From positions 3,348,001 through 3,412,000 of the forward strand of contig CAWJVZ010000004.1 in assembly GCA_963846475.1 (NCBI GenBank): a stretch of DNA of 64,000 nt, written 5' to 3'. Made by a program: the position numbers and the translations under genes. Below the pieces are notes generated by a model. It saw only the letters and a list, made by a program, of their open reading frames with translations. It did not search any database and had not been told where the DNA came from. The stretch comes from DASWJZ01 sp963846475 (GTDB taxonomy: Bacteria; Pseudomonadota; Alphaproteobacteria; Rhizobiales; Afifellaceae). Below are positions 17,394-27,930 of the stretch, piece after piece (within the stretch, counting starts at the first letter, position 1; each line of letters begins with the position of its first letter).

Positions 17394-18742
17394 TGCGCGG
17401 CTTCGCTGCGGTGCCGGAGGAACGCCGCTTCGTCCTGGCGAATGCCACGCTGCCGGCGGCGCTCGTCGATGCGCCTGGCTTGGCTAGCGGATGGCGACGG
17501 CCTCTGCGTCGCCGACATCATTATCGCCGACGGCGAGGTGGAGCGCCTCGATCCGCCGGGCCAGCCCGCGACTCTGCCGCGCCACGACCTCGCCGGCGGC
17601 ATGGTCTGGCCCTGCTTCGTCGACATGCACACCCATATCGACAAGGGCCACATCTGGCCGCGTTGCGCCAATCCCGACGGTTCCTTCATCGGCGCGCTCG
17701 ACGCTGTCGCCCTGGATCGCGCGCAAAACTGGTCGGCCGAAGACGTCGCCGCCCGCATGGATTTCTTGTCTCCGCTCCGCCTATGCGCACGGCACGGCGC
17801 TCCTTCGCACCCACATCGATTCCGAGCCGCCGCAGCAAGAGATTTCCTGGCCGGTGTTTTCCGACATGCGCGAGCGCTGGGCCGGCCGCATCGCGCTGCA
17901 GGGCGTGTCGATCTTTCCGATCGAGCTGTTCCTCGACCAGGCCTTCGCCCGCGAAATCGTCGCTACCGTGGCCCGCCACGACGGCGTGCTCGGCGCCGTC
18001 ACCTACATGATCCCCGATCTCGAAGCGCGTGCTTGAATCGATGATGCGGATGGCGGCGGAAGCCGGCCTCGACCTCGATTTCCACGTCGACGAGACCGGC
18101 GATCCAACGGTCCGCTCGCTCCGCGCCATTGCCGACGCAGCGCTCAGCACAAAATTTCCCGGCCGCATCGTCGCCGGCCATACCTGCTCGCTCGCCATGC
18201 AGCCGCCGCACGAGGCGGCGGACACCTTGGCCCGCGTCGCCGAGGCCGGCATCGCGGCGGTGTCGCTGCCGATGTGCAACCTCTACCTCCAGGACCGCGT
18301 GCTAGGCCGCACGCCGCGCTGGCGCGGCGTCACGCTCCTCCACGAGATGCGTGCGCTCGGCATCCCCGTGGCGGTCGCCTCCGACAATACCCGCGACCCG
18401 TTCTACCCCTATGGCGATCTCGACATGCTGGAGGTCTTTCGCGAGGCGGTGCGCATCCTGCATCTCGACCATCCGATCGGCCCTTGGGCGGACATCGTGG
18501 CCGCCGCGCCCGCTGCGATCGTGGGCCGGCCGGAATACGGAAAAATCGCGCCGGGCCGCCCGGCCGACTTCGTCCTCTTCCGCGCCCGCACCTGGACCGA
18601 GCTTCTGGCGCGCCCGCAGGCCGACCGGACGGTGCTCCGCGCTGGCCGCGCCATCGACCGGACGCTGCCGGACTATCGCGAGCTCGACGGCCTCATGGCA
18701 GGGCGGCTGGAAACACGTTCGAAAGTATCGGCGAATGGATGA
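17394..18742 (+). CDS. Cytosine deaminase-like amidohydrolase, several frameshifts
   Basis: Metal-dependent amidohydrolase-superfamily deaminase related to CodA. Metal ligands are visible in DMHTHIDKGHIW, in the diagnostic substrate motif restored to RMDFCLRSAYAHG, in LDFHVDETGD, in VAGHTCSL and in VASDNTRDPF. The C-terminal strand GKIAPGRPADFVLF is typical. One-base insertions at about 17482, 17766 and 18024 break the frame, and deleting them gives a continuous protein of normal length (about 445 aa). It begins one base after the permease stop. With a ThiY-like transporter upstream, a pyrimidine, pterin-like or creatinine-like heterocycle is the probable substrate, but the specificity is not fixed by sequence. 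Confidence 0.8.
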
Positions 18743-20170
18743 CAGAGGCGCAGGATTGGCCCGATACGACATCGAGGCGCTGAAACGCGAGCTCGACGGG
18801 CTGAAGATCGAGGACAACCCGGCGATCGTGAAGCAGAAGAGCCGCGACTTCTTCTGGTATTCGCCGGTCCTGAAGCGGCAGCTCGACCACGTCACCGCCG
18901 ACCTCGTCGTCTCCGCCGCGCGACGAAGCCGAGGTGATCCGCACGCTAAAAGCCTGCCACGCGCTCGGCGTGCCGGTGACGCCGCGCGGCTCCGGCACCG
19001 GCAATTACGGCCAGGCCATGCCGCTCGCCGGCGGCATCGTGCTGAGCCTCGCCGACATGAGCGCGCTGAAATTCGTTCGCGCCGGGCCGCGCCGTCGCCG
19101 AGGCGGGCGCCGTGCTCGCCCAGATCGACCGCCGCACGCGCGCGGAGCTCGGCCAGGAGATGCGGCTGCATCCTTCCACCTACAACACGGCGTCGATCGG
19201 CGGCTTCATCGCCGGCGGCTCGGGCGGCATCGGCTCGATCAACTGGGGCGGCCTCCGCGACCTCGGCAACGTGCTGCGGCTCCGCGTCGTCACCATGGAG
19301 GCCGAGCCCCGCGTCCTCGAGCTGACCGGCTGGGACCTGCAAAAGGTGCTGCACGCCTACGGCACCAACGGCATCGTCACCGAGGTCGAGTTCCCGCTCG
19401 ACGCCGCCTACGACTGGGTCGACGTGATCGCCGGCTTCGACGACTACATGGACGCGGTTGGCTTCGCGAACGACCTCGCCAATTCCGACGGCCTCCTCTT
19501 CAAGGAGATCGCCACGGCGGCCGCGCCGATCCCCCACGATTATTTCCTCCGCCACCAGAAATTCTTGCGCCGCGAGCAGTCCGTCGTGCTGCTGATGGTG
19601 GCGCCGCATGCCATGGAGCCGTTCCTGGCGCTGGCGGCACGGGCGAAGGCGGAGATCCGCTTCCGCTCCGACATTGCGAGCGAAGCGGAGAAGAAGGGCC
19701 TGCCGCCCGCCTTCGAGCTCACCTGGAACCACACGACGCTCCGCGGCCTCAGGGTCGACCCGACCATCACCTACCTGCAGGTGCTCTATCCCTTCCCGAC
19801 ACATGTCGAGAGCGTTCGGCGGATGACGGAGATGTTTGGCGACGAGGTGCCAGGGCATCTGGAATTCATCCGCTTCGACGGCAATATCGCCTGCTCCGGT
19901 CTGCCGATCGTCCGCTTCACGACCGAGGAGCGGCTCGACGAGATCGTCAGAATCCACGAGGACAATGGCTGCCCGATCTTCAACCCGCACCGCTACACGC
20001 TGGAGGAGGGCGGCATGAAGCAGACGGACGCGGTGCAGCTCGCCTTCAAGCGCGAGGCCGATCCGCAGGGCCTCCTCAATCCCGGCAAGATGATCGCCTG
20101 GGACGACCCCGACTACGATTTCGGGCAGGGCAAGACCTACCTCTTCCCCAGCCTGCAGAGGCGGGGCTGA
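18739..20170 (+). CDS. FAD-linked oxidase (FAD_binding_4, GlcD-like), frameshifts near 5' end
   Basis: Flavin-dependent oxidase or dehydrogenase of the vanillyl-alcohol-oxidase/GlcD superfamily, about 475 aa. The FAD-binding region contains VPVTPRGSGTGNYGQAMPLA and NTASIGGFIAGGSGGIGS. The C-terminal cap ends LLNPGKMIAWDDPDYDFG. The frame is broken at about 18767, 18920 and 19088, then is clean to 20170. If the first break is a lost C, the start is ATG 18739, overlapping the deaminase stop; otherwise ATG 18735 also works. It probably oxidises the deaminated product of the preceding enzyme. Confidence 0.82.
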
Positions 20171-20179
20171 GGAGCGGCG

Positions 20180-20761
20180 GTGCGCGTTCTGGTCCTCTAT
20201 GCCCATCCGGTGGAGACGAGCTTCGGGGCGGCGATCCACGAACGCATCGTCGCGGCGCTGAAGGCGGGAGGCCACGACATCGACGATTGCGACCTCTATG
20301 CCGAGAATTTCGATCCGCGGCTCAGCCGCGAGGAGCGCATCGCCTACCACGAGGTCGGCGCCAACATTGCGCCGGTCGCGGGCCATGTGGAAAGGCTGCG
20401 CGCGGCCGAAGCGCTGGTGCTGTGCTTCCCCGTGTGGAATTTCGGCTACCCGGCGATCCTAAAAGGCTATTTCGACCGCGTGTTCCTGCCGGGCGTGTCG
20501 TTCGAGTTGGTCGACGGCAAGGTTTTTCCAAGCCTGAAGAATCTACGCAGGATCGCCGCGGTGACCACCTATGGCGGCTCGCGCTTCCGCGCCATGCTGG
20601 CCGGCGATCCGCCGCGGAAATCGGTGACGCGGGTGCTCCGGGCGCATGTCGGGCTGACGACGCCGGTGGCCTATGTCGCGCAATACGACATGAACCGCGC
20701 CACGCCGGCCCATTGCGACCAGTTCCTCGATCGCGTCGCAAGAACAATGTCGGCCTTCTGA
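20180..20761 (+). CDS. NAD(P)H-quinone oxidoreductase, flavodoxin-like (NQO1/MdaB type)
   Basis: Flavin-containing quinone reductase of 193 aa, soluble. It opens with MRVLVLYAHPVETSFGAAIH, a typical flavodoxin-like strand and phosphate loop. The NQO1 signature VLCFPVWNFGYPAILKGYFD follows at about residue 75, with TTYGGS near 132. GTG is the start, preceded by GGAG and only 9 bp from the oxidase stop. As the last gene of the operon it may recycle electrons from the FAD oxidase or reduce a heterocyclic intermediate. The gene has no frameshift. Confidence 0.85.
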   Translation: MRVLVLYAHPVETSFGAAIHERIVAALKAGGHDIDDCDLYAENFDPRLSREERIAYHEVGANIAPVAGHVERLRAAEALVLCFPVWNFGYPAILKGYFDRVFLPGVSFELVDGKVFPSLKNLRRIAAVTTYGGSRFRAMLAGDPPRKSVTRVLRAHVGLTTPVAYVAQYDMNRATPAHCDQFLDRVARTMSAF

Positions 20762-20786
20762 TCGAGGCAGCGCTATCGTATGGCTT

Positions 20787-20931
20787 TCCTCCTCTCCCGG
20801 GGGGACGGGAGAGGCCGAGTCCGCGCGGAGCGCGGAGCCGGGTGAGCGGGTCTCCGAGGCCGCGCTCGACAATCGTGACCCTCACCCGCTCGCTGCGCGA
20901 GTCGGCCTCTCCCGTCGTCCCGGGAGAGGAA
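20787..20931. repeat. GC-rich palindromic intergenic repeat, family 2, complete copy
   Basis: About 145-bp imperfect inverted repeat. It starts CCTCTCCCGGGGGGACGGGA, continues GAGGCCGAGTCCGCGCGGAG, and mirrors to CTCACCCGCTCGCTGCGCGA and GGCCTCTCCC. Copies occur at 63411-63546, in degenerate form at 54611-54750, and near 21840-21890. The gap to the next gene (20762-21069, 308 bp) otherwise holds nothing I recognise. Confidence 0.85.
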
Positions 20932-21069
20932 CAGCTAATCGCCAATGCGATCGCCCTGCCCCTGGCAGGGCGCCGATAGAAATGTCGAGCGTTGCCGTCG
21001 CACAACAGTTTTCGGGCGGACACTCCACTACAAGTGCGAAGAAATGCGATTCCTCCACGGACCCGAACC

Positions 21070-21798
21070 ATGCCTGAATTGAGCCGTCGCGCCTTCCTGG
21101 CCGGAGCCCCGTCGCTCGGCGCGGCCCTGGCGCTCGGCGGCTGCGTCGCCACCCCGCCGCCCGCTGAGCCGATGCCGGCGCAGGCGGCGCTGTTCGTGCC
21201 GGGGCCCGCCGACAACCTGGCGAATCCCAACTACACGCTGATGTATGCGGCGGTGCCGGGCGACCGCTTCCCGATTCCGGCGGTGGACCTGTCGCGGATC
21301 GATCCGGCCTTCCTCAGGGCAGAGGTGTATTTTCCCACCCCCGAGCCGCCGGGCACCATCGTCATCGATCCGCACGCCCATTACCTCTACTACGTACTGG
21401 GCGGCGGCCGTGCCATCCGCTACGGCGTCGGCGTCGGGCGCGAGGGCTTTTCCTGGTCGGGCATCGCTACCATCAACAGCAAGCAGGAATGGCCGGACTG
21501 GTATCCGCCGAAGGAGATGCTCGACCGCCAGCCGGAGCTCATGGCCCGGATGCACCAGCTGCAGAGCGGCCTGGGCGTGCCAGGCGGCCCCGGAAATCCG
21601 CTCGGCGCCCGCGCCCTGTATCTCTGGCAGAACGGCAAGGACACGCTCTACCGCATCCACGGCACCGTCGAGCCGTGGACGATCGGCACGAGCGTCTCGT
21701 CCGGCTGCATCCGCATGATCAACCAGGATGCGATGGACCTCTATAACCGGACGCCGATCGGCACGCAGGTGGTCGTGCTCGGGAGCGCCATAGGCTGA
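21070..21798 (+). CDS. L,D-transpeptidase (YkuD domain), exported lipoprotein-like
   Basis: Periplasmic peptidoglycan cross-linking enzyme, 242 aa. The N-terminus has a Tat-like/lipoprotein signal: LSRRAFLAGAPSLG, then a lipobox ALGGC near residue 26. The YkuD catalytic motif is complete, IHGTVEPW followed by SVSSGCIRM near residue 220, with the active-site cysteine. The domain begins around TIVIDPHAHYLYYVLGGG. Alphaproteobacterial proteins of this type carry out 3-3 cross-linking or lipoprotein attachment. ATG 21070 is preferred because the signal peptide starts there, although an in-frame ATG exists at 20992. Confidence 0.9.
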   Translation: MPELSRRAFLAGAPSLGAALALGGCVATPPPAEPMPAQAALFVPGPADNLANPNYTLMYAAVPGDRFPIPAVDLSRIDPAFLRAEVYFPTPEPPGTIVIDPHAHYLYYVLGGGRAIRYGVGVGREGFSWSGIATINSKQEWPDWYPPKEMLDRQPELMARMHQLQSGLGVPGGPGNPLGARALYLWQNGKDTLYRIHGTVEPWTIGTSVSSGCIRMINQDAMDLYNRTPIGTQVVVLGSAIG

Positions 21799-21950
21799 GC
21801 CTGCGGCGGCGCATCCGCACGCCAACAACACTTTCGATAGGGCGCTTCCGCTTCCCCGTGCGCAAGGGGGAGGGGACGCACCTCACCGCGTCGGTCAGCA
21901 TCCGGCGCGGGCGTACCGATAGCCCTAGCGAATCTGCTTTCGGGCGGGGC

Positions 21951-23106
21951 TCACCGTCCGAGCGCCAGTGTCATCTCGGCGAACGGCAAAAGGTCGGCGT
22001 CCTCGACCCGCCGCTTGGTGGATTTCCGCATCGCAGCGTTTTCCGGGGCCGCCATGCGCGCGGCGAGCGCCTCGGCCGTGAGGCCCGGCGCTGCGGCAGA
22101 AGTGTCGAGGTCGAGGCCAATATCCGAGGCGAGGCGGCGGAAGGCGCCCGGCACCGCGTCGGGATCGGGCCTTAGTCCCATCGCTTCGGCGACGCGGGCG
22201 AAGGTGGGGCGGTTGCCCTCCACAACCCATTCGGCGGTGGCGGCCATGGCGAGGGTCACGGCGTGGCCGTGCGGCACCGGCGCCAGGCTCCCCAGCGCAT
22301 GGCCGATATTGTGGGCGAGGGCCGTGCCGGCCTTGCGGATGGCGAGGCCGCCGAGCGCCGCCGCGTCGAGCATCTTGCCGCGCGCTTCCAGATTGCCGGG
22401 TTGAGCAACGGCGGTCGGCAGGTGCGCCATGACGAGGCGGATGGCGGCAAAGGCCGCAACGTCGCTCTCCGGCCCGGCATTGCGGTTGGTCGCCGCCTCG
22501 ATCGCATGGACCAGCGCGTCCATGCCGGTCATCGCGGTAAAGCGGGCCGGCAGGCCGAGCGTCAGCTCCGGATCGAGGAGCGCCAGGTCGGCCTCGAGCT
22601 CGGCGCCCCAGAACCAGATATTTTGTCTTCGCCGCGTCGGAGACGACGGAGATGCCGGTCATTTCGGAGCCGGTGCCGGCAGTCGTTGGCACGCAGACGA
22701 TGGGCACGCTCTTTTTCGGCAAGGGATTCGCGGCGAGGCGGAAGGCCGCGACCTCGTCGTCGCAGGAGAGCAGCGTCGCGGCGAGCTTGCCGGCGTCGAG
22801 CGCCGAGCCGCCGCCGAGGCAGACGACGGCCCCGGCGCCCGCCGATTTTCCGAGCCGGCGGGCGGCCTCGACCTGCGCCTCCTTCGGCTCGCCGGCGATC
22901 TCGGCATAAATGCTGACGGACAGGCCCGCGCCGGCGAGGGCCGCAACGGCGCGCTCGACGATGCCGAACGCCTTCAGACCGGAATCGGCGACGAGCAGGA
23001 CTGCGGCACCAGCGCCGGCGAGGCCGCTCACCTCATTGCCGAGCGAAGCAAGCGCCCCGGCCCCGGATTTTATGCGCGGGCCGTAGGAGACATCGTAGAA
23101 GGACAT
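21951..23106 (-). CDS. Iron-containing alcohol dehydrogenase, one frameshift
   Basis: Group III iron-dependent dehydrogenase, related to maleylacetate reductase and lactaldehyde/methanol dehydrogenases, about 385 aa. NAD-binding is shown by VVCLGGGSALDAGKLAATLL and VPTTAGTGSEMTGISVV. Metal ligands lie in MTGMDALVHAIEAATNRN and GTALAHNIGHALGSL. The frame breaks at about 22612, and deleting one base turns KTKYLVLGRR into KTKYLVWGAELEADLALL, which continues to the normal C-terminus ending at 21951. The gene stands alone, convergent with the transpeptidase. The substrate is not defined. Confidence 0.85.
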
Positions 23107-23151
23107 CGGTTTCTGCTGGATTTCCCCGGCAGCGCCGCGCGGCGGCCGGGC

Positions 23152-23532
23152 TCAGTTCCCAAGAGCCTGCCAAAAAATATCCATCTGCGGAGCGCTGACG
23201 ATGCCGCCCCCATCGTCGCGGTTGCCGCTGATCAGCACATTCGCCGCGGTCACGGCTTCGATCTGCGCGGTATAGGCGAGGCTGGTATTGGGACTCGCGA
23301 TCGGCGTCGCCACAACGTTGAAGCATTCGTTGGGGAAGGCCATCGGGAAGGTGATCTTACTGGAACCGCCGCCGCCGAACAAAGTGGCGCGCCCCCATTG
23401 CGTGATCAGGCCGTCGGCGTTCTGACTGTAGCCGTTCTCCTGAAGGAGAGCGTTGCCCCCGGATCCTAGCACGGCATCACGGACCGACCGCAGCGAGCTG
23501 GTCAAACGATCCTTATTCGGGGGCTTTTTCAT
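23152..23532 (-). CDS. Stand-alone phage tail-fibre C-terminal (gp53-like) domain protein
   Basis: Small protein of 126 aa resembling the C-terminal gp53-like domain of phage tail fibres. The matching pattern is ENGYSQNADGLITQWGRATL, then KITFPMAFPNECFNVVATP and ending VSAPQMDIFWQALGN. There is no signal peptide and no other tail gene nearby. A strong ribosome binding site (AGGAGCACACG before ATG) argues that it is expressed. It starts 9 bp after the end of the ABC ATPase gene on the same strand, so it could be read with that operon. It may be a prophage or tailocin remnant, or a domesticated trimeric binding module. Confidence 0.7.
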   Translation of the reverse strand: MKKPPNKDRLTSSLRSVRDAVLGSGGNALLQENGYSQNADGLITQWGRATLFGGGGSSKITFPMAFPNECFNVVATPIASPNTSLAYTAQIEAVTAANVLISGNRDDGGGIVSAPQMDIFWQALGN

Positions 23533-23541
23533 CGTGTGCTC

Positions 23542-25711
23542 CTATCGGAATTCGTTTGAACCCGGGATGGCCTGGCTCAGCGCCGGGGCGCGTTCGCCCT
23601 CCATCGTGATGACCGGCGCCATCGCCTCCAGCGTGTCCAGCGGGAGATGGCAGAGGATCTTGTGGCCGGGCGACGGCTCCACGACCGGCGGCGGGATGAC
23701 GTCGCAGATGCCGGGCATCATGTAGGGGCAGCGGGTCGAGAACGGGCAGCCCTTGCGGCGGGTTCGACGGCGACGGGATCTCGCCCGTCAGCAGCACCTT
23801 GCGCTTCGTCACGCGTCGTGTCGGCGATCGGCACGGCGGAGAGCAGCGCCTCGGTGTAGGGGTGGTAGGGCGGCGAAAAAATCTCGTCGGTCGTCCCCTG
23901 CTCCATGATCTGGCCGAGATACATGACGACGATGCGGTCGGCGAGGTAGCGCACCACCGACAGATCGTGGCTGATGAAGAGCAGCGTCGTGCGGTGGTCG
24001 CGCTGGATGTCCATCAGCAGCTCGGTCACCGCCGCCTGGACCGACACGTCGAGCGCGGAGACCGGCTCGTCGGCGATCGACCATCGTCGGATTGCCGGCG
24101 AAGGCGCGGGCGATGCCGACGCGCTGCTTCTGGCCGCCGGAGAGCTGGCGCGGCCGGCGCTTGGCGAAATCGCGCGGCAGCTTCACGATGTCGAGGAGCT
24201 CCATGACGCGCGCCTGCACCTTCGTCCTCGTCCGTCTCGACGCCGAATTTTCGGATGACGCGGGCGATCTGCGAGCCGACGCGAATGGCTCGGATTGAGC
24301 GTGTCGAACGGGTTCTGGAAGATCATCTGCAGGTTGGCGATCGTGTCCGCTGCCGCGCTTTCGACCGGCAGGCGGCCGAGCTCCAGATTGCCGAGCATGA
24401 CGGCGCCTTCGGTCGCGCGCCTCCAGCCCCATCAGCACCTTGGCGAAGGTCGACTTGCCGCAGCCGGATTCGCCGACGATGGCGACCGTCTCCGCCTCGC
24501 GCGCGTCGAAATTCAGCTTCTCGTTGGCCTTGACCGTCTTCGTCTCGCCGGCGAAGAAGATGGCGCTCTTCTCGATCGCGTAGTGCTTGGTCAGGTCGTC
24601 CACCTTCAGCACGACGTCGCCCGGCTCGGTCGGCACGCGGCCGACGCGCCTCGCCGACCGGCGCATCCCAGTCGATCTCGTCGATGCGGATGCAGCGCGA
24701 GGCGTGGAAATCGCGGCTCGCCACCGGCACCATCGGGATCTGGCCGGCGTCGCAGCGCCCGGCGACGAAGATGCTGCAGCGCGGGCCGAAATTGCAGCCG
24801 GGCGGGCGCTGGTGCGGCAGCGGCAGCTGGCCGGGGATGGCGACCAGCGGACGGCTGTTCTTGTCGGCGCCGGGGACCGGGATCGAGGCGAAGAGGCCGC
24901 GCGTATAGGGATGGCGCATCGCCTCGAAGACTTCGCGGATCGAGCCCGACCTCCACCGCCTCGCCGGAATACATGACGGTGATGCGGTCGCAGGTCTCCA
25001 GGATCAGCCCGAGATTGTGCGAGATGTAGATCATGGAGGTGCCGAATTTTGCGGCAATCTCCTTGATCAGCTCGACGATCCCGGCCTCCACCGTCACGTC
25101 GAGCGCCGTGGTCGGCTCGTCGAGGAGGAGCAGCTTCGGGTTGGACAGGAGCGCCATGGCGATGACGACGCGCTGCTGCTGGCCGCCGGAAATCTGGTGC
25201 GGATAGGAGCTCATGATGCGGTCGGGATCGGGCACGCGCACGTTCGCCAGCATCTGCGCGCGAGCGCTCCATCGCCTCCGCCTTGCGAGACGCCCTCGTG
25301 GTAGATCGGCACCTCGGCGAGCTGCTCGCCGATCTTCATCGACGGGTTCAGCGACGCCATCGGCTCCTGGTAGACCATGGCGATCTTGGAGCCGCGGATC
25401 TGCCGCAGCTCCTCCTCGCTCATGGTCGTCATGTCGCGGCCTTCGAAGAGGATCTGGCCGCCGACGATTTTGCCGTTGCCGCCGAGATATTGCATGATGG
25501 CGAGCGCCACGGTGGACTTGCCGCAGCCGGACTCGCCGACGATGCCCTGCGCCTCGCCCGGCATGAGCTTCAGGTTGAAGTCGACGACCGCGGGGATCTC
25601 GCCGGCGCGGGTGAAGTAGGAGATGGAGAGATTGCGGCACTCCAGCACCGGGGTGGCCCCCGGCGTGACCGGCACCTCCTGCTCGATGGCTTGTGCGAGC
25701 GCCCGTTCCAT
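23542..25711 (-). CDS. Dipeptide/oligopeptide-type ABC ATPase, two fused ATPase domains, many frameshifts
   Basis: Double-ATPase subunit of a Dpp/Gsi-type importer, about 720 aa after correction. The first domain has Walker A GESGCGKSTVALAIMQYLGG, signature ISGGQQQRVVIAMAL and Walker B LLLLDEPTTALDV. An oligopeptide-family cysteine tail (CNFGPRCSIFVAGRC) follows. The second domain has AIVGESGCGKSTFAKVLMGL, QLSGGQKQRVGIARAFAGNP and the tail CPFSTRCPYMMPGIC. No stop separates the halves. Frame breaks occur near 23770, 23815, 24080, 24230, 24290, 24425, 24650, 24945 and 25265. It powers the permeases and binding protein encoded at 25825-29655. Confidence 0.78.
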
Positions 25712-25733
25712 CTCAGTCCCTCAGTTCGTACTC

Positions 25734-25811
25734 GTAGCCCGCATGAAGCGCAGCGGAATGCGGGGCCGGCCAAGCAATTCCCGGATTTCGCTTCGCTTCA
25801 TCCGGGCTACG
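25734..25811. repeat. Dispersed palindromic repeat, family 1, copy 2
   Basis: Inverted repeat from GTAGCCCGCATGAAGCG to TTCATCCGGGCTACG, with inner arms GGAATGCGGGG and CCCGGATTTCGCTTCGC. It sits inside the transporter operon, between the downstream permease stop and the ATPase start, where an RNA stem could stabilise upstream mRNA or attenuate ATPase expression. Confidence 0.85.
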
Positions 25812-25824
25812 TTCCTGGCGCGCA

Positions 25825-26859
25825 TCAATCCCTCATGCTCATCTCGCGCAGGCCGTCCGCCATCAGATTGAAGCCGAGGATCAGGCTGGAGACGGACAGC
25901 GCCGGGATGAGCAGCATGTAGGAGAACTTCCACACCAGCGCCGTCGTCGACGCCTCCTTGATCATCAGGCCCCAATCGGGGTCGGGCGGCTGCAGGCCGA
26001 GGCCGAGGAAGGTCAGCGTGGTGATGGCGACGGTGGTGTAGCCGAGCCGGAGGCACGCATCGACGATGAGCGGCCCGCGCACATTCGGCAGAAGCTCCAC
26101 CACCATGATGCGGAGCGGATGCTCGCCGCGCGATCTGCGCCGCGTAGATGTAGTCGCGCGACTTCACGTCGAGCGCCAGGCCGCGCACGATGCGCATGAT
26201 CTGCCGGCGCCGAGGAGAAGGTGACGGCGATGACGATGTTGAAGCCGCTCGGCCCGAGATAGTTCAGGATCAGGATGAAGAGCACCATCACCGGGAAGGA
26301 CAGGAGCACGTTGGCGAAGAAGGAGACGACCTGGTCCCACCAGCCGCCGAGATAGCCGGCGATGAGGCCGAACATCGTGCCGACCGACATAGGCGACGGC
26401 CGTCGCGGTGATGCCCCAGACCAGCACGCGCTGGCAGCCCCAGATGGTGCGCGAGAGCATGTCGCGGCCGCGCGTGTCGGTGCCGAGCCAGATAGAAGAC
26501 GCCGTTCTTCTCGGTGAACGGGCGTGACGAACGGCGCGACCGGCTTGTTCGGATCGAGCGAGCGGCAGGTAGGGCGCGGTGACCGCGAGGAGCCAGCCAG
26601 AAGAAGACGAGCGTGACGCCGATCACCGCCACCGCAGATTCGCGCCAGGCCCAGACCGCCAGCGCATAGAGGAGCAGCGCCGCCGGGATGGCCGGCAGCA
26701 GCACGTAGTCGCGCGAGATCGCCGAGCTGGCGGCCGAACATCACGTAGGCGACGAGCGGCAGCCAGATCAGCAGGAGCAGCGCCACGATCGGCGCGCGGC
26801 TTGCCAAGCCGGGCGAAGAGCGGCTCTGAGGCGGGGAGCGGTGCGGCGACGACGGCCAT
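25825..26859 (-). CDS. Dipeptide-type ABC permease (DppC-like), several frameshifts
   Basis: Inner-membrane permease of the peptide/nickel family. It begins MAVVAAPLPASEPLFARL and passes through a first membrane segment VALLLLIWLPLVAYVMFG. The periplasmic region is followed by VSFFANVLLSFPVMVLFILI. The C-terminal part is clean: VVELLPNVRGPLIVDACLRL, LTFLGLGLQPPDPDWGLMIK and the end LREMSMRD. Frame breaks are scattered through about 26130-26800. Its family and position between DppB-like and ATPase genes define it. No stop codon inside the corrected frame is apparent. Confidence 0.75.
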
Positions 26860-26870
26860 GCTCCCCCCTC

Positions 26871-27816
26871 CTAGCTGAACCGGATGCGCGGGTTGAGGAA
26901 GGTGTAGCCGACGTCGGAGATGAGCTGCGACAGCACGGCGACGAGGACGGCGGCGAGCGTCGCCGCCTGCACGACGTAGAGGTCGCCGAAGAGCGCCGCG
27001 TCGAGCAGCAGCTTTCCGAACCCCTCGTACTGGAAGAACACCTCGACCACGACGACGCCGGAGAGAAGCCAGTTCAGCTGCAGGATGATCACGGTGAAGG
27101 GGGCGATCAGCGCGTTCCGGAGCACGTGCTTCATGATCACCCGGCGGTAGCGGGATGCCCTTCAGGACGGCGGTGCGCACATATTGCGAGGTCATCACCT
27201 CGGCGACCGAGGCGCGCGTCATGCGCGCCACGTAGCCGAAATCGTAGAGGACGAGCGTCAGCACCGGCAGCACGAGGTATTCGCAGCCCGTCGCCCTGCG
27301 ATTTCGCCGGCAGCCAGCCGAGGCCGAGCGCGAAGATGACGGTGAGGAAGATCGCCGTGGCGATCTCGGGGATCGAGGTGAAGAGCACCGACGAGGAAGG
27401 AGATGACCCGGTCCTGCGCCGAGCCCTCGCGGATGCCGGCGAGCACGCCGGTGACCAGGGCGAGCGGGATCATCAGCGCAAAGACCCAGAAGGCGAGGAT
27501 GCCGGTATTGGTGAGCGCGCGGCCGAGCAGGGAGCCGACATCGGCGTTCTTCTGGAAGGAGCGGCCGAAATCGCCCTGAACGACGCCGCCGAGCCATTTG
27601 ACGTAGCGCTCGTAGAAGGGGACGTTCAGCCCCTTGTTCTCCAGCCAGTTGCTCGTAGTCGGCCTCGGTCAGCGCCGCGACGGCAAAGCCGCCGAGCTCG
27701 TTGACGGCGAGCTGCTTCTTGAATTTGGGGCTGTCGAAGACGGCGAAGAGGACGAGCGAAACCACCGCCATGATCAGGACCATCTGCACAAGCCGCTGCA
27801 GGATGAGCTTCAGCAT
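26871..27816 (-). CDS. Dipeptide-type ABC permease (DppB-like), several frameshifts
   Basis: First permease of the importer. It opens with the characteristic MLKLILQRLVQMVLIMAVVS membrane helix. The C-terminal third is clean: KHVLRNALIAPFTVIILQLN, LLSGVVVVEVFFQYEGFGKL and the end DVGYTFLNPRIRFS. The middle portion has single-base breaks near 27145, 27295, 27390 and 27650. The large periplasmic loop after helix 1 (DSPKFKKQLAVNELGGFAVA) differs from classical DppB, as in peptide/opine-type transporters. It lies 11 bp upstream of the DppC-like gene. Confidence 0.75.
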
Positions 27817-27930
27817 GGGCGGAGGCCCCCGTCAGCGAGGTGGGGGTGCCGCGGCGGGAGCGCCGCGACAGCCGTCTTGTTTGCGCTTCACGGGCTGCGT
27901 CGCCCGGGCGGAGCCGATTGCCAGTTCAAG

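Noticed and set aside
14620..19100. Programmed +1 frameshifting as explanation for the frequent frame breaks
   Set aside because: The sites share no slippery sequence or stop codon at the shift, and the same genes are intact single frames in the families concerned. Consensus error is simpler.
18302..20386. 694-codon minus-strand frame opposite the FAD oxidase
   Set aside because: Shadow of the plus-strand enzyme genes; the plus strand has conserved flavin-binding motifs and the minus frame has none.
23152..23532. Prophage region
   Set aside because: Only one tail-fibre-like domain is present, with no integrase, terminase, capsid or lysis genes within reach.
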